A stretch of 64,000 bases of DNA from Janthinobacterium saanense (GCF_014200675.1 NZ_JACHCI010000001.1:529861-593860); one strand, 5' to 3'; shown: positions 37,069 through 45,352, counted from the first letter of the stretch. Numbers and translations are program-made. The notes: generated from the sequence alone by a model not told the origin.

Positions 37069-37917
37069 ATGGCGGAACTTCTTCAATACCTGGACAATGC
37101 CGAAAAGGTATTTGTGTTCGATCAGGTATATCCACTGAGTGCTGCCACCGAGCAGGCAAACCAGAAAAAATTGAATGCTTTCGGGCTGCTGGCGAAATTC
37201 AATCCTTTCAAGCGTCCCAAGGATGAAACGGTGCTTCTTTCCAAGCACGTTTTGCGTTATGAACCCTTCTGGCATGTGGTGACTACCCGTTCAGTCGATT
37301 ATTCACGCGAACTTACCTATCCGGTAGAGATCGGTAACGCGTATGCGAAAAAGGTGCTGATCAACTGCAAGGAATATTCAATCGCCGAACAGGGAAATAA
37401 ACGCTTGATCAACCTACAGGCAGTCGAGTACTCGCACCGGAAGATCCATTACGACGATTATCTCGACGGCCTGTCGCGTGACCTGAAAAAAGGCGTGTTG
37501 GCCAATTACATCAACAAATACAAGATGCAGGAACAGACGGTACTCGAATTGCCTGAAGCAATCGTCCCGCAATTACGATTGCCTATGCTGTTGCGAAAAA
37601 TACGGCAGACGCTGGATGCTGAGGTGATCAATGCCCACGAGTTTCAGGAAGATATTGTTACAGTTGAAAAAGTGTACCTGTATTATCGCCCCGTGTTTGC
37701 GTTTGAATTTACCTGGACGACTGAGGACAAAGTAGGGGTGATTGAAGTCGATGGCCTGACCGGTGAGGTGCTCGAAAATGGTCAGTGGTTCAGGGACACG
37801 CTGCAGGCGATTACCACGCGGGAAATGCTGTTTGAATTGGGTTCTGAGCTGGCCAGTGCCTTGCTGCCCGGTGGCGGAACCGCCGTCAGGATTATCGAAA
37901 AAATTTCTGGTAACTGA
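37069..37917 (+). CDS. Hypothetical protein, AT-rich orphan gene beside tRNA-Phe
   Basis: The 282-residue product has no signal peptide. I do not recognise its family. It has an N-terminal FDQVYPLSAATEQANQ region, a basic FNPFKRPKDE stretch, a central mixed alpha/beta part and a C-terminal strand region (VYLYYRPVFAFEFTWTTED, KVGVIEVDGLTGEVLENGQW). The end is hydrophobic and Gly-rich (SALLPGGGTAVRIIE). The Y-R-P-V-F-A-F-E-F and V-D-x-x-T-G-E pattern resembles conserved blocks of small beta-rich domains seen in other uncharacterised proteins. Codon use and GC (roughly half) differ clearly from neighbours, it sits directly beside a tRNA gene, and acquisition by transfer is likely. Confidence 0.7.
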   Translation: MAELLQYLDNAEKVFVFDQVYPLSAATEQANQKKLNAFGLLAKFNPFKRPKDETVLLSKHVLRYEPFWHVVTTRSVDYSRELTYPVEIGNAYAKKVLINCKEYSIAEQGNKRLINLQAVEYSHRKIHYDDYLDGLSRDLKKGVLANYINKYKMQEQTVLELPEAIVPQLRLPMLLRKIRQTLDAEVINAHEFQEDIVTVEKVYLYYRPVFAFEFTWTTEDKVGVIEVDGLTGEVLENGQWFRDTLQAITTREMLFELGSELASALLPGGGTAVRIIEKISGN

Positions 37918-37971
37918 TGGATAAGCTTGCACGTAGGGCGTAATACAGGCCCTGCAGTGAATGCCACCAAC

Positions 37972-37996
37972 AAAAACGCCAACCCGAAGGTTGGCG
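37972..37996 (-). terminator. Terminator of tRNA-Phe copy 2
   Basis: CGCCAACC (37977-37984), CGAA, GGTTGGCG (37989-37996), with A5 at 37972-37976 giving T5 on the minus strand. It is the same UUCG-loop hairpin as at copy 1. On the plus strand the following TTTTT would also end the orphan gene transcript. Confidence 0.85.
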
Positions 37997-38021
37997 TTTT
38001 TATTACGTACTGCTCAATTCT

Positions 38022-38097
38022 TGGTGGCCCGGGGCGGAATCGAACCACCGACACAAGGATTTTCAATCCTCTGCTCTACCGACTGAGCTACCAGGCC
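38022..38097 (-). tRNA. tRNA-Phe (GAA), copy 2
   Basis: Identical over all 76 bases to copies 1 and 3, with encoded CCA. The promoter -10 on the minus strand (TGCTATAAT) covers 38108-38113 plus three preceding bases. The 3' flank up to the terminator is nearly identical to that of copy 1. Confidence 0.97.
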
Positions 38098-38155
38098 AAG
38101 GCGGCCGATTATAGCAGATGGGAAATCGGTCGGCTAGCCCCTGCGCTACGCCAGC

Positions 38156-39088
38156 CTAGGCTGGCGACTTGGCGGTATTGGCGGCGCTCCACAGGGAGCC
38201 GGGGTTGGCGCGGTCCGGGTACAGGGCCAGCATCTGCTCGTACAGTTCGCGCGCGCTGCTGGTGGCGTCGTTCAGGCGGATGAAGTCGCGCAAATATTGT
38301 CGTGTCTCATCGACAATTTTTGGGTTGTCATCGTTGCCCGGGATTTTATGGCCGGCTATCACGGCCCGAGGCTTCAAGGCATCGATCTTGTCCAGCGCGG
38401 CCAGCCATTCCTGCCGGGTTTGCCGGTTTGATTCGTTGAGGAAAGGGTGGATGCCGTTATACACGGCGTCGCCCGCCACCACCAGGCTGATCGATGGCAC
38501 GTGCAAACAGGTAGAGTCGTCGGTATCGGTATGGCCGAGATTGACGACGTTCAAGACATTACCTTCCAGTGTCAGCTGATTGCCTGGCATGGCTTGCGCC
38601 GTGGAAATGATGTCGGGAATCTGGTTCGGGAACAGCTTGCGCCAGCGGCTGTTCAATTTCTCGGGCGTGATTTGCTGCAGCATTTTGGCCGCCACCGTGG
38701 GCGTGGCCACTGCTTTTACATTTGGAAAACGTTGCTGCAGGATGCTGAGGCCAAAGAAATGGTCGCCATGGGCGTGGGTAATATAGATGGTGCTCAAGGT
38801 CTTGCCGCTGGCGACAATCGCGTCCGCCAGGCCCTGGGTCTGCTCCACCGTCAAAAAGGTATCGACCAGTACCGCTTCGCGCTGGCCATAAATCAGGGTC
38901 GAGGAATTGGCCACCCAGTTCAGCTCTTCCTTGCCCGGCGGCACATCACGGCTCAGTCCGGGCCGCTTCACGGTTAGCACCTTGTACTGCAGTGCCGATG
39001 CCTGGCTATCAGCCGCTGCCCGGGCCAGGCCGGGCAGCACAGGAAGCAGGGTCAGCGAGGCCAGCTTCATCATGTCACGACGTTTCAT
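38156..39088 (-). CDS. Exported MBL-fold metallo-hydrolase (twin-arginine signal)
   Basis: The 310-residue product is a metallo-beta-lactamase-fold enzyme. HAHGDH (105-110), His186, Asp207 and His247 (AGHKIP) give the full dinuclear metal site. The N-terminus MKRRDMMKLASLTLLPVLPG looks like a twin-arginine signal (RRxxxK, modest hydrophobic core), so folded export is likely. The substrate is unknown; this subgroup includes lactonases, glyoxalase II-like and beta-lactamase-like proteins. It is 30 bases downstream of the SnoaL-like gene and probably in an operon with it and marR. AAAGG precedes the ATG. Confidence 0.87.
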   Translation of the reverse strand: MKRRDMMKLASLTLLPVLPGLARAAADSQASALQYKVLTVKRPGLSRDVPPGKEELNWVANSSTLIYGQREAVLVDTFLTVEQTQGLADAIVASGKTLSTIYITHAHGDHFFGLSILQQRFPNVKAVATPTVAAKMLQQITPEKLNSRWRKLFPNQIPDIISTAQAMPGNQLTLEGNVLNVVNLGHTDTDDSTCLHVPSISLVVAGDAVYNGIHPFLNESNRQTRQEWLAALDKIDALKPRAVIAGHKIPGNDDNPKIVDETRQYLRDFIRLNDATSSARELYEQMLALYPDRANPGSLWSAANTAKSPA

Positions 39089-39118
39089 ACGCTACCTTTA
39101 TTAACGGGAAAAATGGGA

Positions 39119-39613
39119 TCACTGGGCCGGTACGGGCACCATGGTGGCGATGCGCCAGCCTTCGTTGGTACGGATGGCGATTTCATGCATCAGGAAGGTG
39201 GCGTTTTTTGGCGGCTGGCCAGCCGCACCCAGGGTGATGCGCGTGGGCGCGTAAATCTGCGCCGTATCGGGGCCCAGCGGCGTAATCCGGATGGCGTCCT
39301 GCTGCGGCTCGAACACCCAGGTGCCCTGAAAGGTGGCGCGGAAATGCTCGAGCACCGCGTCGCGGCCCCAGAACTGGTAGGCGCGCGCGATAAAGCTGAC
39401 CGGGTCAGGCTGGCCCGGTGCGGCTCGGGCCAATATGCTATCGATGACGCCGAGGTCATGCGCGGTGGCGCCGGCCGCCTGTCGCAGGAACAGGGCGCGT
39501 ATCTCTTGCAGATCGTTGGCATCGACGTGAGGTGCGGCTACGGCCGGCGTGGCCGCGCTTAGCGCGCTGGCGAAAACGATCGTCATCAGCAATTTCCTGG
39601 AATAAGTATGCAT
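39119..39613 (-). CDS. Exported SnoaL/NTF2-like protein (DUF4440/SgcJ type)
   Basis: The 164-residue product has a signal peptide (ending ATPAVAAPH) and an NTF2-like cone fold of SgcJ/DUF4440 type: DLQEIRALFLRQAAGATAHD, ARAYQFWGRDAVLEHFRATF and NEGWRIATMVPV are the usual helix, helix and last strand. Such domains bind or isomerise small molecules, but no specific reaction can be assigned. It is between marR and the MBL gene on the same strand, and its promoter carries a motif shared with the marR promoter, so they appear to be regulated together. Confidence 0.8.
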   Translation of the reverse strand: MHTYSRKLLMTIVFASALSAATPAVAAPHVDANDLQEIRALFLRQAAGATAHDLGVIDSILARAAPGQPDPVSFIARAYQFWGRDAVLEHFRATFQGTWVFEPQQDAIRITPLGPDTAQIYAPTRITLGAAGQPPKNATFLMHEIAIRTNEGWRIATMVPVPAQ

Positions 39614-39627
39614 ACAACCTTTCTTCT

Positions 39628-39642
39628 AATATAGACTCATAT
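39628..39642. promoter_or_regulatory. Candidate MarR operator upstream of the SnoaL-like gene
   Basis: AATATAGACTCATAT matches 14 of 15 bases of AATATAGTCTCATAT at 40175-40189 before marR. It lies 15 bases from the SnoaL-like start codon. Confidence 0.6.
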
Positions 39643-39692
39643 GCCCGTATTTGGGCTTGTTTATTCCCGTACAGCGGGTCTGTTCTGTCAGC

Positions 39693-40142
39693 TTATAGCG
39701 TAGGTATTTCCAGGCGAGTAATGCGAGCCATGATGCGGCGCATGGCCAGCGCATCTTCAAGACCGAACTCTTCTTCAAACAGGATTTGCGCAGCATTCCA
39801 TTCGGTGCGGCCCTCCCGTTCGCGCTGCGCGCCCAGTTCCGACAAACCCACTTCGCGTTCGCGGCGATCTGCCTGGCCCACGCGGATGGTGATCAGACCA
39901 TCGCGCTCCAGCGGGCGCAGATTGTGGCCCATGGTGGCGCGGTCCATGGTCAAACGCGCTGCCAGTGCCGCCATGGTGGTGGGGCCATGCTGTGCCAGCA
40001 AGTTCAAAATCGCATACTGGGTGGCACGTAGTCCGACGCGTGACAGGTGGGCATCGTAAAAGCGCGTCAGATGGCGCGCAGCCTTGCGCACGGCCGTATT
40101 GTTGCAGCGGCCAAGCGCTTGCTCAGTGAGGGGAGACGCCAT
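39693..40142 (-). CDS. MarR-family transcriptional regulator
   Basis: The 149-residue product is a MarR-type winged-helix repressor: LRATQYAILNLLAQHGPTTM, then AALAARLTMDRATMGHNLRP (recognition helix) and the wing LITIRVGQADRREREVGLSE. MarR proteins usually repress themselves and a neighbouring operon until a small phenolic or oxidative ligand binds. A 22-bp imperfect palindrome just upstream and a related site before the next gene fit this. The likely targets are the SnoaL-like and MBL genes downstream. Confidence 0.92.
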   Translation of the reverse strand: MASPLTEQALGRCNNTAVRKAARHLTRFYDAHLSRVGLRATQYAILNLLAQHGPTTMAALAARLTMDRATMGHNLRPLERDGLITIRVGQADRREREVGLSELGAQREREGRTEWNAAQILFEEEFGLEDALAMRRIMARITRLEIPTL

Positions 40143-40514
40143 GGGTTTTTACTGTATTCACGTTAATGGCACTCAATATAGTCTCATATAAGACCATATT
40201 CAAGAATTTTCTGCTCGACCGCACACCAGTGGCGGACCAATTCATGAAAACCATGTTTATATATTAATGTAATAGTTGATGACAAAATAAGGAGCCGAAA
40301 CGAATTGTCCAATACGTATATGATCAAGCGATGCCGGGCAGCCAGGCCAGGCAAACCATGGCAACAGGCTTGCGCTTGCGTGTGTTTCAAGGCGGCAAGG
40401 CATTGTTATCGGGTGGAACGGCCGGGTGACGCAATCGATCATTCCGCCGGACTGCGGTAGAGCTGCAACTTTTCGTCGACGTTGTTGGATTCGTCAAGGG
40501 AGATAGTGCTTCAT
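40143..40514. other. Intergenic region between divergent marR and LysR genes
   Basis: The 372 bases hold no supported gene. The left part is AT-rich and contains the marR operator; the rest shows no terminator or RNA structure that I recognise. A third copy of the operator core, GTCTCATAT on the minus strand, lies at 40513-40521 across the LysR start codon. Confidence 0.5.
40177..40198. promoter_or_regulatory. Imperfect palindrome upstream of marR (candidate autoregulatory operator)
   Basis: Starting TATAGTCTCAT and ending ATAAGACCATA, the 22 bases are palindromic at 18 positions, centred between 40187 and 40188. It starts 35 bases before the marR start codon and overlaps the motif shared with 39628-39642. 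Confidence 0.6.
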
Positions 40515-41558
40515 ATGAGACACATAACAATTCGCCAGATTAAGATTTTTGAAAGTGTGGCGCGCAACCTGAGTTTTTCCCGCGCAGCCGAGGACCTGCA
40601 CCTGACGCAGCCGGCGGTATCAATGCAGATCAAGCAGATGGAAGGGCAGGCCGGCTTGCCGCTGTTCCAGCATCATGGCAAGCGCATCGCGCTGACCGAG
40701 GGCGGCAGCCTGGTGCTGCGGCACTGCCGGGTGATACTTGCGGATCTGACGGCGGCAGAGCAATCATTGGCAAACCTGATGACTGGCGGCATCCAGCGCC
40801 TGCGGGTGGGAATGATCACCTCGGGCAGCCATTTTTTCCCACACCTGATCCACTCTTTCATGCAGGGCAAGACGATGATCGATCTGGACATGAAGGTGCG
40901 CAGCCGCGATCAGTTGCTCACCATGCTGCGCGACGAGCAGATCGATCTCGCCGTGATGGTGCACCCGCCGGTGTCTCCCAACATCGTCGCCAGGCCGTTC
41001 GGCGCCAACCCCTTCGTACTGGTTTCTTCCGCCTCGCATCCGCTGGCCTTTGAGCAGCATATTCCGTATGCGCGCATCGCCTCCGAATGCCTGATCGTGC
41101 GCGAGGGCGGCACCGATACGCGCGGCGTTGCCGACGAGACCTTCCGCAGCCAGGAGTCATCGCCCCGCTTCATGGAACTGGGCTGCGCCGAAGCGATCAA
41201 GCAATCGGTGATTGCCGGCATGGGCATTAGTCTGCTGGCGGTGCAGGAGGTGCAGTCCGAAGTGCGCGCCGGCCTGTTGAAAGTGCTCGACGTACAGGGC
41301 TTCCCGTTGAAACGCCACTGGAATGTGGTGCATCGGGCAGACCGCCCCTTGCCGCCGGCGGCGCGCGACTTCCGGCAATTCCTGTTGACCGAGGCGGGCG
41401 CCTGGCTGCAGCATTTTGCGGGCATCGACGATACTTATATGGAGATGGATAAGCGCATGTCTGATGATGATGACCTGGGCGCCATGCACGTGCCGCCCGA
41501 CCTTGCCTTGCTGCCGCTGGCGTCCTCAGACAGCCAGCGCCTGCCAGATAAGCGCTAA
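40515..41558 (+). CDS. LysR-family transcriptional regulator (CbbR-like)
   Basis: The 347-residue product has a strong LysR helix-turn-helix (IRQIKIFESVARNLSFSRAA, LHLTQPAVSMQIKQMEGQAG) close to the CbbR subgroup, and an effector-binding domain. It has an unusual acidic, low-complexity C-terminal extension of about 35 residues (KRMSDDDDLGAMH onwards). The ATG at 40515 is the start matching the family; the frame is open further upstream. Its last 33 bases overlap the end of the convergent mntH gene. It may control the mntH/bicupin block, but the target is not shown by position alone. Confidence 0.88.
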   Translation: MRHITIRQIKIFESVARNLSFSRAAEDLHLTQPAVSMQIKQMEGQAGLPLFQHHGKRIALTEGGSLVLRHCRVILADLTAAEQSLANLMTGGIQRLRVGMITSGSHFFPHLIHSFMQGKTMIDLDMKVRSRDQLLTMLRDEQIDLAVMVHPPVSPNIVARPFGANPFVLVSSASHPLAFEQHIPYARIASECLIVREGGTDTRGVADETFRSQESSPRFMELGCAEAIKQSVIAGMGISLLAVQEVQSEVRAGLLKVLDVQGFPLKRHWNVVHRADRPLPPAARDFRQFLLTEAGAWLQHFAGIDDTYMEMDKRMSDDDDLGAMHVPPDLALLPLASSDSQRLPDKR

Positions 41559-42830
41559 GTTCAGCCCGACAATCGCAGTCGTGGCGATGACCGCCGCGCC
41601 GGTCAGTTTGCGGCACGCGGTGAAGCTCCCCATCACCGAGCGCCGCGACGACAGTACCACCAGCGCGATCAGCGGCATGGGCAAGATGATGCTGAGGATG
41701 ATCTGGCTATCGACCATGGCCTTCATCGGGTTGGTCAGCATGCAGACCAGTACCGCCGGCACCATCGTGATCAGGCGGCGCACCAGCACGGGTATCTTGA
41801 AACCGACAAAGCCCTGCATGATGTTTTGCCCGGCCATGGTGCCAACTACCGAACTGGAAATGCCCGACGCCAGCAGCGAAATGAGAAACACGGTGGCCGC
41901 TCCGGCGCCCAGTGCAGGCGCCAGCGTGTGGTAGGCGGTGGCGATATCGGCCACGCCCGGCGCCGTCTTGCTCAATACCGAGGCGGACATGGCCACCATC
42001 GCCATATTGACCAGGCCGGCCAGTCCCAGCGCGACCACCACCTCGCGGTTTGAAAACTGCACCAGCTTGCGGCGCTGCTGCTCGTTGCGCGCCATTGCGC
42101 GATGCTGGGTCAGGCCCGAATGCAGGTAAATCGAGTGCGGCATGATGGTGGCGCCGACGATGCCGACGGCCAGCATCAGCGCGTCGTTGCCATGCAGCTG
42201 CGGCACGAAGGTATGAAAAATCGCGGCTTGCCAGTCCGGCGGCGCAATCAGCAGCTCGGCCAGATAGCTCAGGCCGATCACGGCGACCAGCGCCGCGATC
42301 ACGATTTCCAGCGGCCGGAAGCCTTGCTTGTCGAGCGACAGGATGGCGAAGGTGACGATGCCGGTGATCAGCAGCCCCCAGCCTATCGCCAGGTCGAACA
42401 GCAGCGAAATGCCGATCGCGCCACCCATGAATTCGGCCAGGTCGGTGGCAATCGCGGCGATTTCCGACGCTATCCACATGATGATCACCAGCGGGCGGGG
42501 AAACTCGTCGCGGCAGATTTCGGCCAGGTTGCGGCCGGTGACGATGCCCAGTTTTGCCGACATCGCCTGGAACAGCATCGCCACCAGGCTCGATAGCAGC
42601 ACCACCCACAGCAGTTCGTAGCCGTAGGTCGAGCCGGCCTGTATATTAGTGGCGAAATTTCCAGGGTCCACGTAAGCGACCGAGGCCACCACCGCCGGAC
42701 CGGCGAACGACAGCAAGGAGCGCAGGCTGCCGCGCTGGTTGTCGAGCGCGTCGCGCATCGCCGCGACGGTGTCAGTGGTTGCGTTCTCGGACAGCGCATA
42801 GCTGGCGCCGCGTTTGATGGCTGCGAACAT
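41526..42830 (-). CDS. mntH: NRAMP-family Mn(II)/Fe(II) transporter
   Basis: The 434-residue product is an NRAMP proton-coupled divalent metal importer. DPGN (55-58, in YVDPGNFATNIQAG) and M230-P-H (IMPHSIYLH) are the metal-binding motifs of TM1 and TM6; the Met is the selectivity residue favouring Mn/Fe over Ca/Mg. About eleven membrane helices follow a 45-residue cytoplasmic N-terminal extension. AGGGA lies upstream of the ATG. It is on the same strand as the Mn-type bicupin gene, 95 bases downstream of it, so supply of Mn to that enzyme is a reasonable inference. Confidence 0.93.
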   Translation of the reverse strand: MFAAIKRGASYALSENATTDTVAAMRDALDNQRGSLRSLLSFAGPAVVASVAYVDPGNFATNIQAGSTYGYELLWVVLLSSLVAMLFQAMSAKLGIVTGRNLAEICRDEFPRPLVIIMWIASEIAAIATDLAEFMGGAIGISLLFDLAIGWGLLITGIVTFAILSLDKQGFRPLEIVIAALVAVIGLSYLAELLIAPPDWQAAIFHTFVPQLHGNDALMLAVGIVGATIMPHSIYLHSGLTQHRAMARNEQQRRKLVQFSNREVVVALGLAGLVNMAMVAMSASVLSKTAPGVADIATAYHTLAPALGAGAATVFLISLLASGISSSVVGTMAGQNIMQGFVGFKIPVLVRRLITMVPAVLVCMLTNPMKAMVDSQIILSIILPMPLIALVVLSSRRSVMGSFTACRKLTGAAVIATTAIVGLNLALIWQALAV

Positions 42831-42925
42831 GGGAGCGTCCCTTCAGACTGCTGATGGTTTCCATTAAAACAGAATAGTGCGCCGGGTGCAGGGAGCCACA
42901 CGGCGCGCCATGCGTGCTGCCTCGC

Positions 42926-44182
42926 TTAGGCGATCACGTCGCGGCGGTTCTTCAGTTTATGGATCACGTCCAGCGTGGCGTCGTCGACGCGCAAATGCTC
43001 GCGCACCAGCTGGCGCGGCGTGTTGGCCAGCCATTGCGACAGCGTCACTTCCGAGAAATGGTCCGACTTGAACAGTTCCAGGAACACCAGGTCGGTGGTG
43101 CCGGTATTCTTGACGTAGTGGCCGAGGTTCTTTTCCACATAACCCACATCGCCCGGACTGAAGTCCACCGTTTGCGCTGCCGGACCGCTGTTGAACACCG
43201 TCATGCGGCCGCTGCCCTGGATGAAGTACTGCCATTCATCCGCATCCGGATGCCAGTGCATCTCGCGCAAGCCGCCCGGCCGCAAGGTCACCATCGCCGC
43301 CGCCACGGTTTTTGAAATCGGGAAGTTGCTGCTGTCGACGATGCGTACCTCGCCGCCCGGCTGCGCCAGCGTCGGCGTCATCGAACCCATGCGGAAAATG
43401 AAAGGGTGGTCCGGCCGGCCATCCTGCGAGGCGACATACGCTTGCTGCGCCGCCAGCGGACCGGCCTTGGCGCCCTGGTAAATCCACAATTGGTCAAGCG
43501 GAATATTCTTGAACTTGTCGGCCGGGACGCCAAAGTTTTGCGCCAGGATCTCCGGTGGCGTATGCGCCAGCCAGTCCGACACCATCAGCGTGTTGAATTC
43601 GCCCGCCGCGCCATTGTCGAAGGCCAGCACGAATTCGCCGCCATTCGCGCCCAGGCCCTGCAGCGAGTGCGGCAGGCCCGGTGGGAAGTACCAGAGATCG
43701 CCGGCCTGCACGTCCGCCACTTCAGCACGGCCCTTGCTGTCGATGGTGGTGATACGCACTTCGCCGCTGACCATCATGGCCCATTCTGCCTGCTGGTGCC
43801 AATGCAGCTCGCGCACGCCGCCAGGTCCGAGGCGCATGTTGACGCCGGCGATGTCCTTCGAAATCGGGAATGCTTTGGTGGTCACTTCGCGTGCCCAGCC
43901 GCCATCCTGGATGCGCTTGTGCGCCAGGTTGAACGATGCCCATGGAATCGGCATGCCGCCGACGTCGGTTGGCGGCGGATTGTTGAACGATGGCAGCACG
44001 TCGCGCAGTTGCGGGTTTTGCGGACCGGGTTCTGCATTGGCGATGGCGCTCGAGTTGATCGCGCCTTGTAAAGGACGGTCCGGGTTGCCGAATTCGGCTG
44101 CCTTGGCAATCACGGTTGCGCCAATTGCGGCAGCGCCGGCAGCCGCTCCGGCGAGTACACGGCGACGTTTCATGTCAGTCAT
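42926..44182 (-). CDS. oxdC: Bicupin oxalate decarboxylase family protein with Tat signal
   Basis: The 418-residue product begins MTDMKRRRVLAGAAAGAAA, a twin-arginine signal, so it is exported folded. Both cupin domains keep full Mn sites: His127, His129, Glu133, His172 (N-terminal) and His309, His311, Glu316, His355 (C-terminal), with Glu369 also conserved. In B. subtilis OxdC the lid is SENST with catalytic Glu162; here the aligned segment reads GEFNT and keeps the Glu (Glu195), which favours decarboxylase over oxidase chemistry (oxalate to formate and CO2). AAGGAG precedes the ATG. It is divergent from tatA/tatB. Confidence 0.9.
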   Translation of the reverse strand: MTDMKRRRVLAGAAAGAAAIGATVIAKAAEFGNPDRPLQGAINSSAIANAEPGPQNPQLRDVLPSFNNPPPTDVGGMPIPWASFNLAHKRIQDGGWAREVTTKAFPISKDIAGVNMRLGPGGVRELHWHQQAEWAMMVSGEVRITTIDSKGRAEVADVQAGDLWYFPPGLPHSLQGLGANGGEFVLAFDNGAAGEFNTLMVSDWLAHTPPEILAQNFGVPADKFKNIPLDQLWIYQGAKAGPLAAQQAYVASQDGRPDHPFIFRMGSMTPTLAQPGGEVRIVDSSNFPISKTVAAAMVTLRPGGLREMHWHPDADEWQYFIQGSGRMTVFNSGPAAQTVDFSPGDVGYVEKNLGHYVKNTGTTDLVFLELFKSDHFSEVTLSQWLANTPRQLVREHLRVDDATLDVIHKLKNRRDVIA

Positions 44183-44333
44183 GCTTGCTTCTCCTTGATG
44201 GTCTTGCAGGGACTACGAAAATCCTCGCTGCGCAGGGGATTCCTGGCCAGCGATGGTATGGACAGAAACCGGTGTGTGGTATCGGTTCCATGCCGTGCAT
44301 CGTAGGACGGGATCGCATAAACAAATATTCAAT

Positions 44334-44349
44334 ATTTCTTTGGAGAAAT
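44334..44349. promoter_or_regulatory. Inverted repeat in the bicupin/tatA divergent promoter region
   Basis: ATTTCT (44334-44339), TTGG, AGAAAT (44344-44349). It is in the AT-rich part of the 275-base region between divergent start codons. A second partial repeat, AACCG/CGGTT, lies near 44270-44290. Operator function is inferred from position only. Confidence 0.4.
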
Positions 44350-44457
44350 CATAAGAATGTCTGATGCATGGCGCCGGCCAAGCGCATTAAGATCGCCGCA
44401 TGGCCCGGCGTGCATGTTTGCCAAGCGGGTTAACTTTATGGATGCAAGGGAGATAAC

Positions 44458-44682
44458 ATGGGTAGCTTTAGCACGATGCATTGGCTGATCGTCCTGGTCA
44501 TTGTTGCGCTGGTTTTCGGCACCAGGAAGCTCGGCACCTTCGGTTCGGACCTGGGCAGCGCCATCAAGGGATTCAAGGATGGGATACGGGAAGCGGAACC
44601 GGTGGAGGAGAAGGCTGATACTGTCAAGCCCGCTGCTGCCTTGGGCGATGCGCAGGAGACGCACGCTGCGCCGAAACAATGA
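44458..44682 (+). CDS. tatA: Twin-arginine translocase TatA/E subunit
   Basis: The 74-residue product has the TatA layout: short N-terminus, one membrane helix ([15 protein letters not shown]), the FGTRKL hinge, an amphipathic helix ([19 protein letters not shown]) and a polar tail. TatA forms the pore-like assembly for folded proteins. A GGGAGATAAC ribosome site precedes the ATG. It is followed after 49 bases by tatB. No tatC is adjacent, unlike the usual tatABC operon. The nearest Tat substrate is the divergent bicupin. Confidence 0.93.
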   Translation: MGSFSTMHWLIVLVIVALVFGTRKLGTFGSDLGSAIKGFKDGIREAEPVEEKADTVKPAAALGDAQETHAAPKQ

Positions 44683-44731
44683 TGGCTAGCGCTGCCGCCA
44701 TCATCTGGAGAAAATGAGAGGGGAGGGAAGC

Positions 44732-45274
44732 ATGTTTGGCCTGGATATTTCCAAAATCGCCGTCATCGGCACGGTGGCGCTGGTGGTGCTGGGTCCGGAA
44801 CGGCTGCCGCATGTGGCGCGCACCCTGGGCACGCTGCTGGGGCGCGCCCAGCGCTACCTCAATAGCGTGCAGCAGGAAGTCGCGCAGCAAATGCAGCTCG
44901 ACGAACTGCGCAAGCTAGGCGACGGTATCACGGACGCCATCGGACAGGAGGTGGCCGATGTGCATCAGCTGGCCGAGCGCACCGTGCGCCAGCATGCGGG
45001 GCAGTGGCAGGCGGGCGTCGATGCGCTGGCCGATGGCGTAAAACAAGTGTTGCCTGATAATTACCTGTCGTCCGTGCACGAGGCGGGTGTGGATCTGCAG
45101 GCTGAGTTGTTCAAGGTCAGGCCGGCGCCGTTGCCCATCCCCAGAGACGCCACGATCAAAACGTCATTGCCTGGCCAGCAAACCAGGACGAAATGGCGCA
45201 CTGGCAGCCGGGGCATGCCTGGCAAGCGCAGCCGGGTGGTATCGATGGCGGCCCGTAAGTCGCTGGGGCGCTGA
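44732..45274 (+). CDS. tatB: Twin-arginine translocase TatB subunit
   Basis: The 180-residue product starts with MFGLDISKIAVIGTVALVVL, then GPERLPHVARTLG, the TatB signature with Glu and Pro at the hinge. A long amphipathic/coiled region (QRYLNSVQQEVAQQMQLDEL) and a variable basic C-terminal tail follow. TatB binds the Tat signal peptide together with TatC. GGGAGGGAAG before the ATG at 44732 selects this start over an upstream in-frame codon. The gene ends before the third tRNA-Phe gene, and tatC is absent. Confidence 0.9.
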   Translation: MFGLDISKIAVIGTVALVVLGPERLPHVARTLGTLLGRAQRYLNSVQQEVAQQMQLDELRKLGDGITDAIGQEVADVHQLAERTVRQHAGQWQAGVDALADGVKQVLPDNYLSSVHEAGVDLQAELFKVRPAPLPIPRDATIKTSLPGQQTRTKWRTGSRGMPGKRSRVVSMAARKSLGR

Positions 45275-45302
45275 AGTGGTGGCAGGGAAAGGTGACGGAA
45301 AT

Positions 45303-45329
45303 AAAAAAACCAAGCTGCGGGGCTTGGTT
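45303..45329 (-). terminator. Terminator of tRNA-Phe copy 3
   Basis: AACCAAGC (45308-45315), six-base loop, GCTTGGTT (45322-45329), with an A7 run at 45303-45309 read as T's on the minus strand. The plus-strand T6 makes it potentially shared with the tatB transcript. Confidence 0.8.
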
Positions 45330-45352
45330 TTTTGTATGTACTGCTCAATTCT

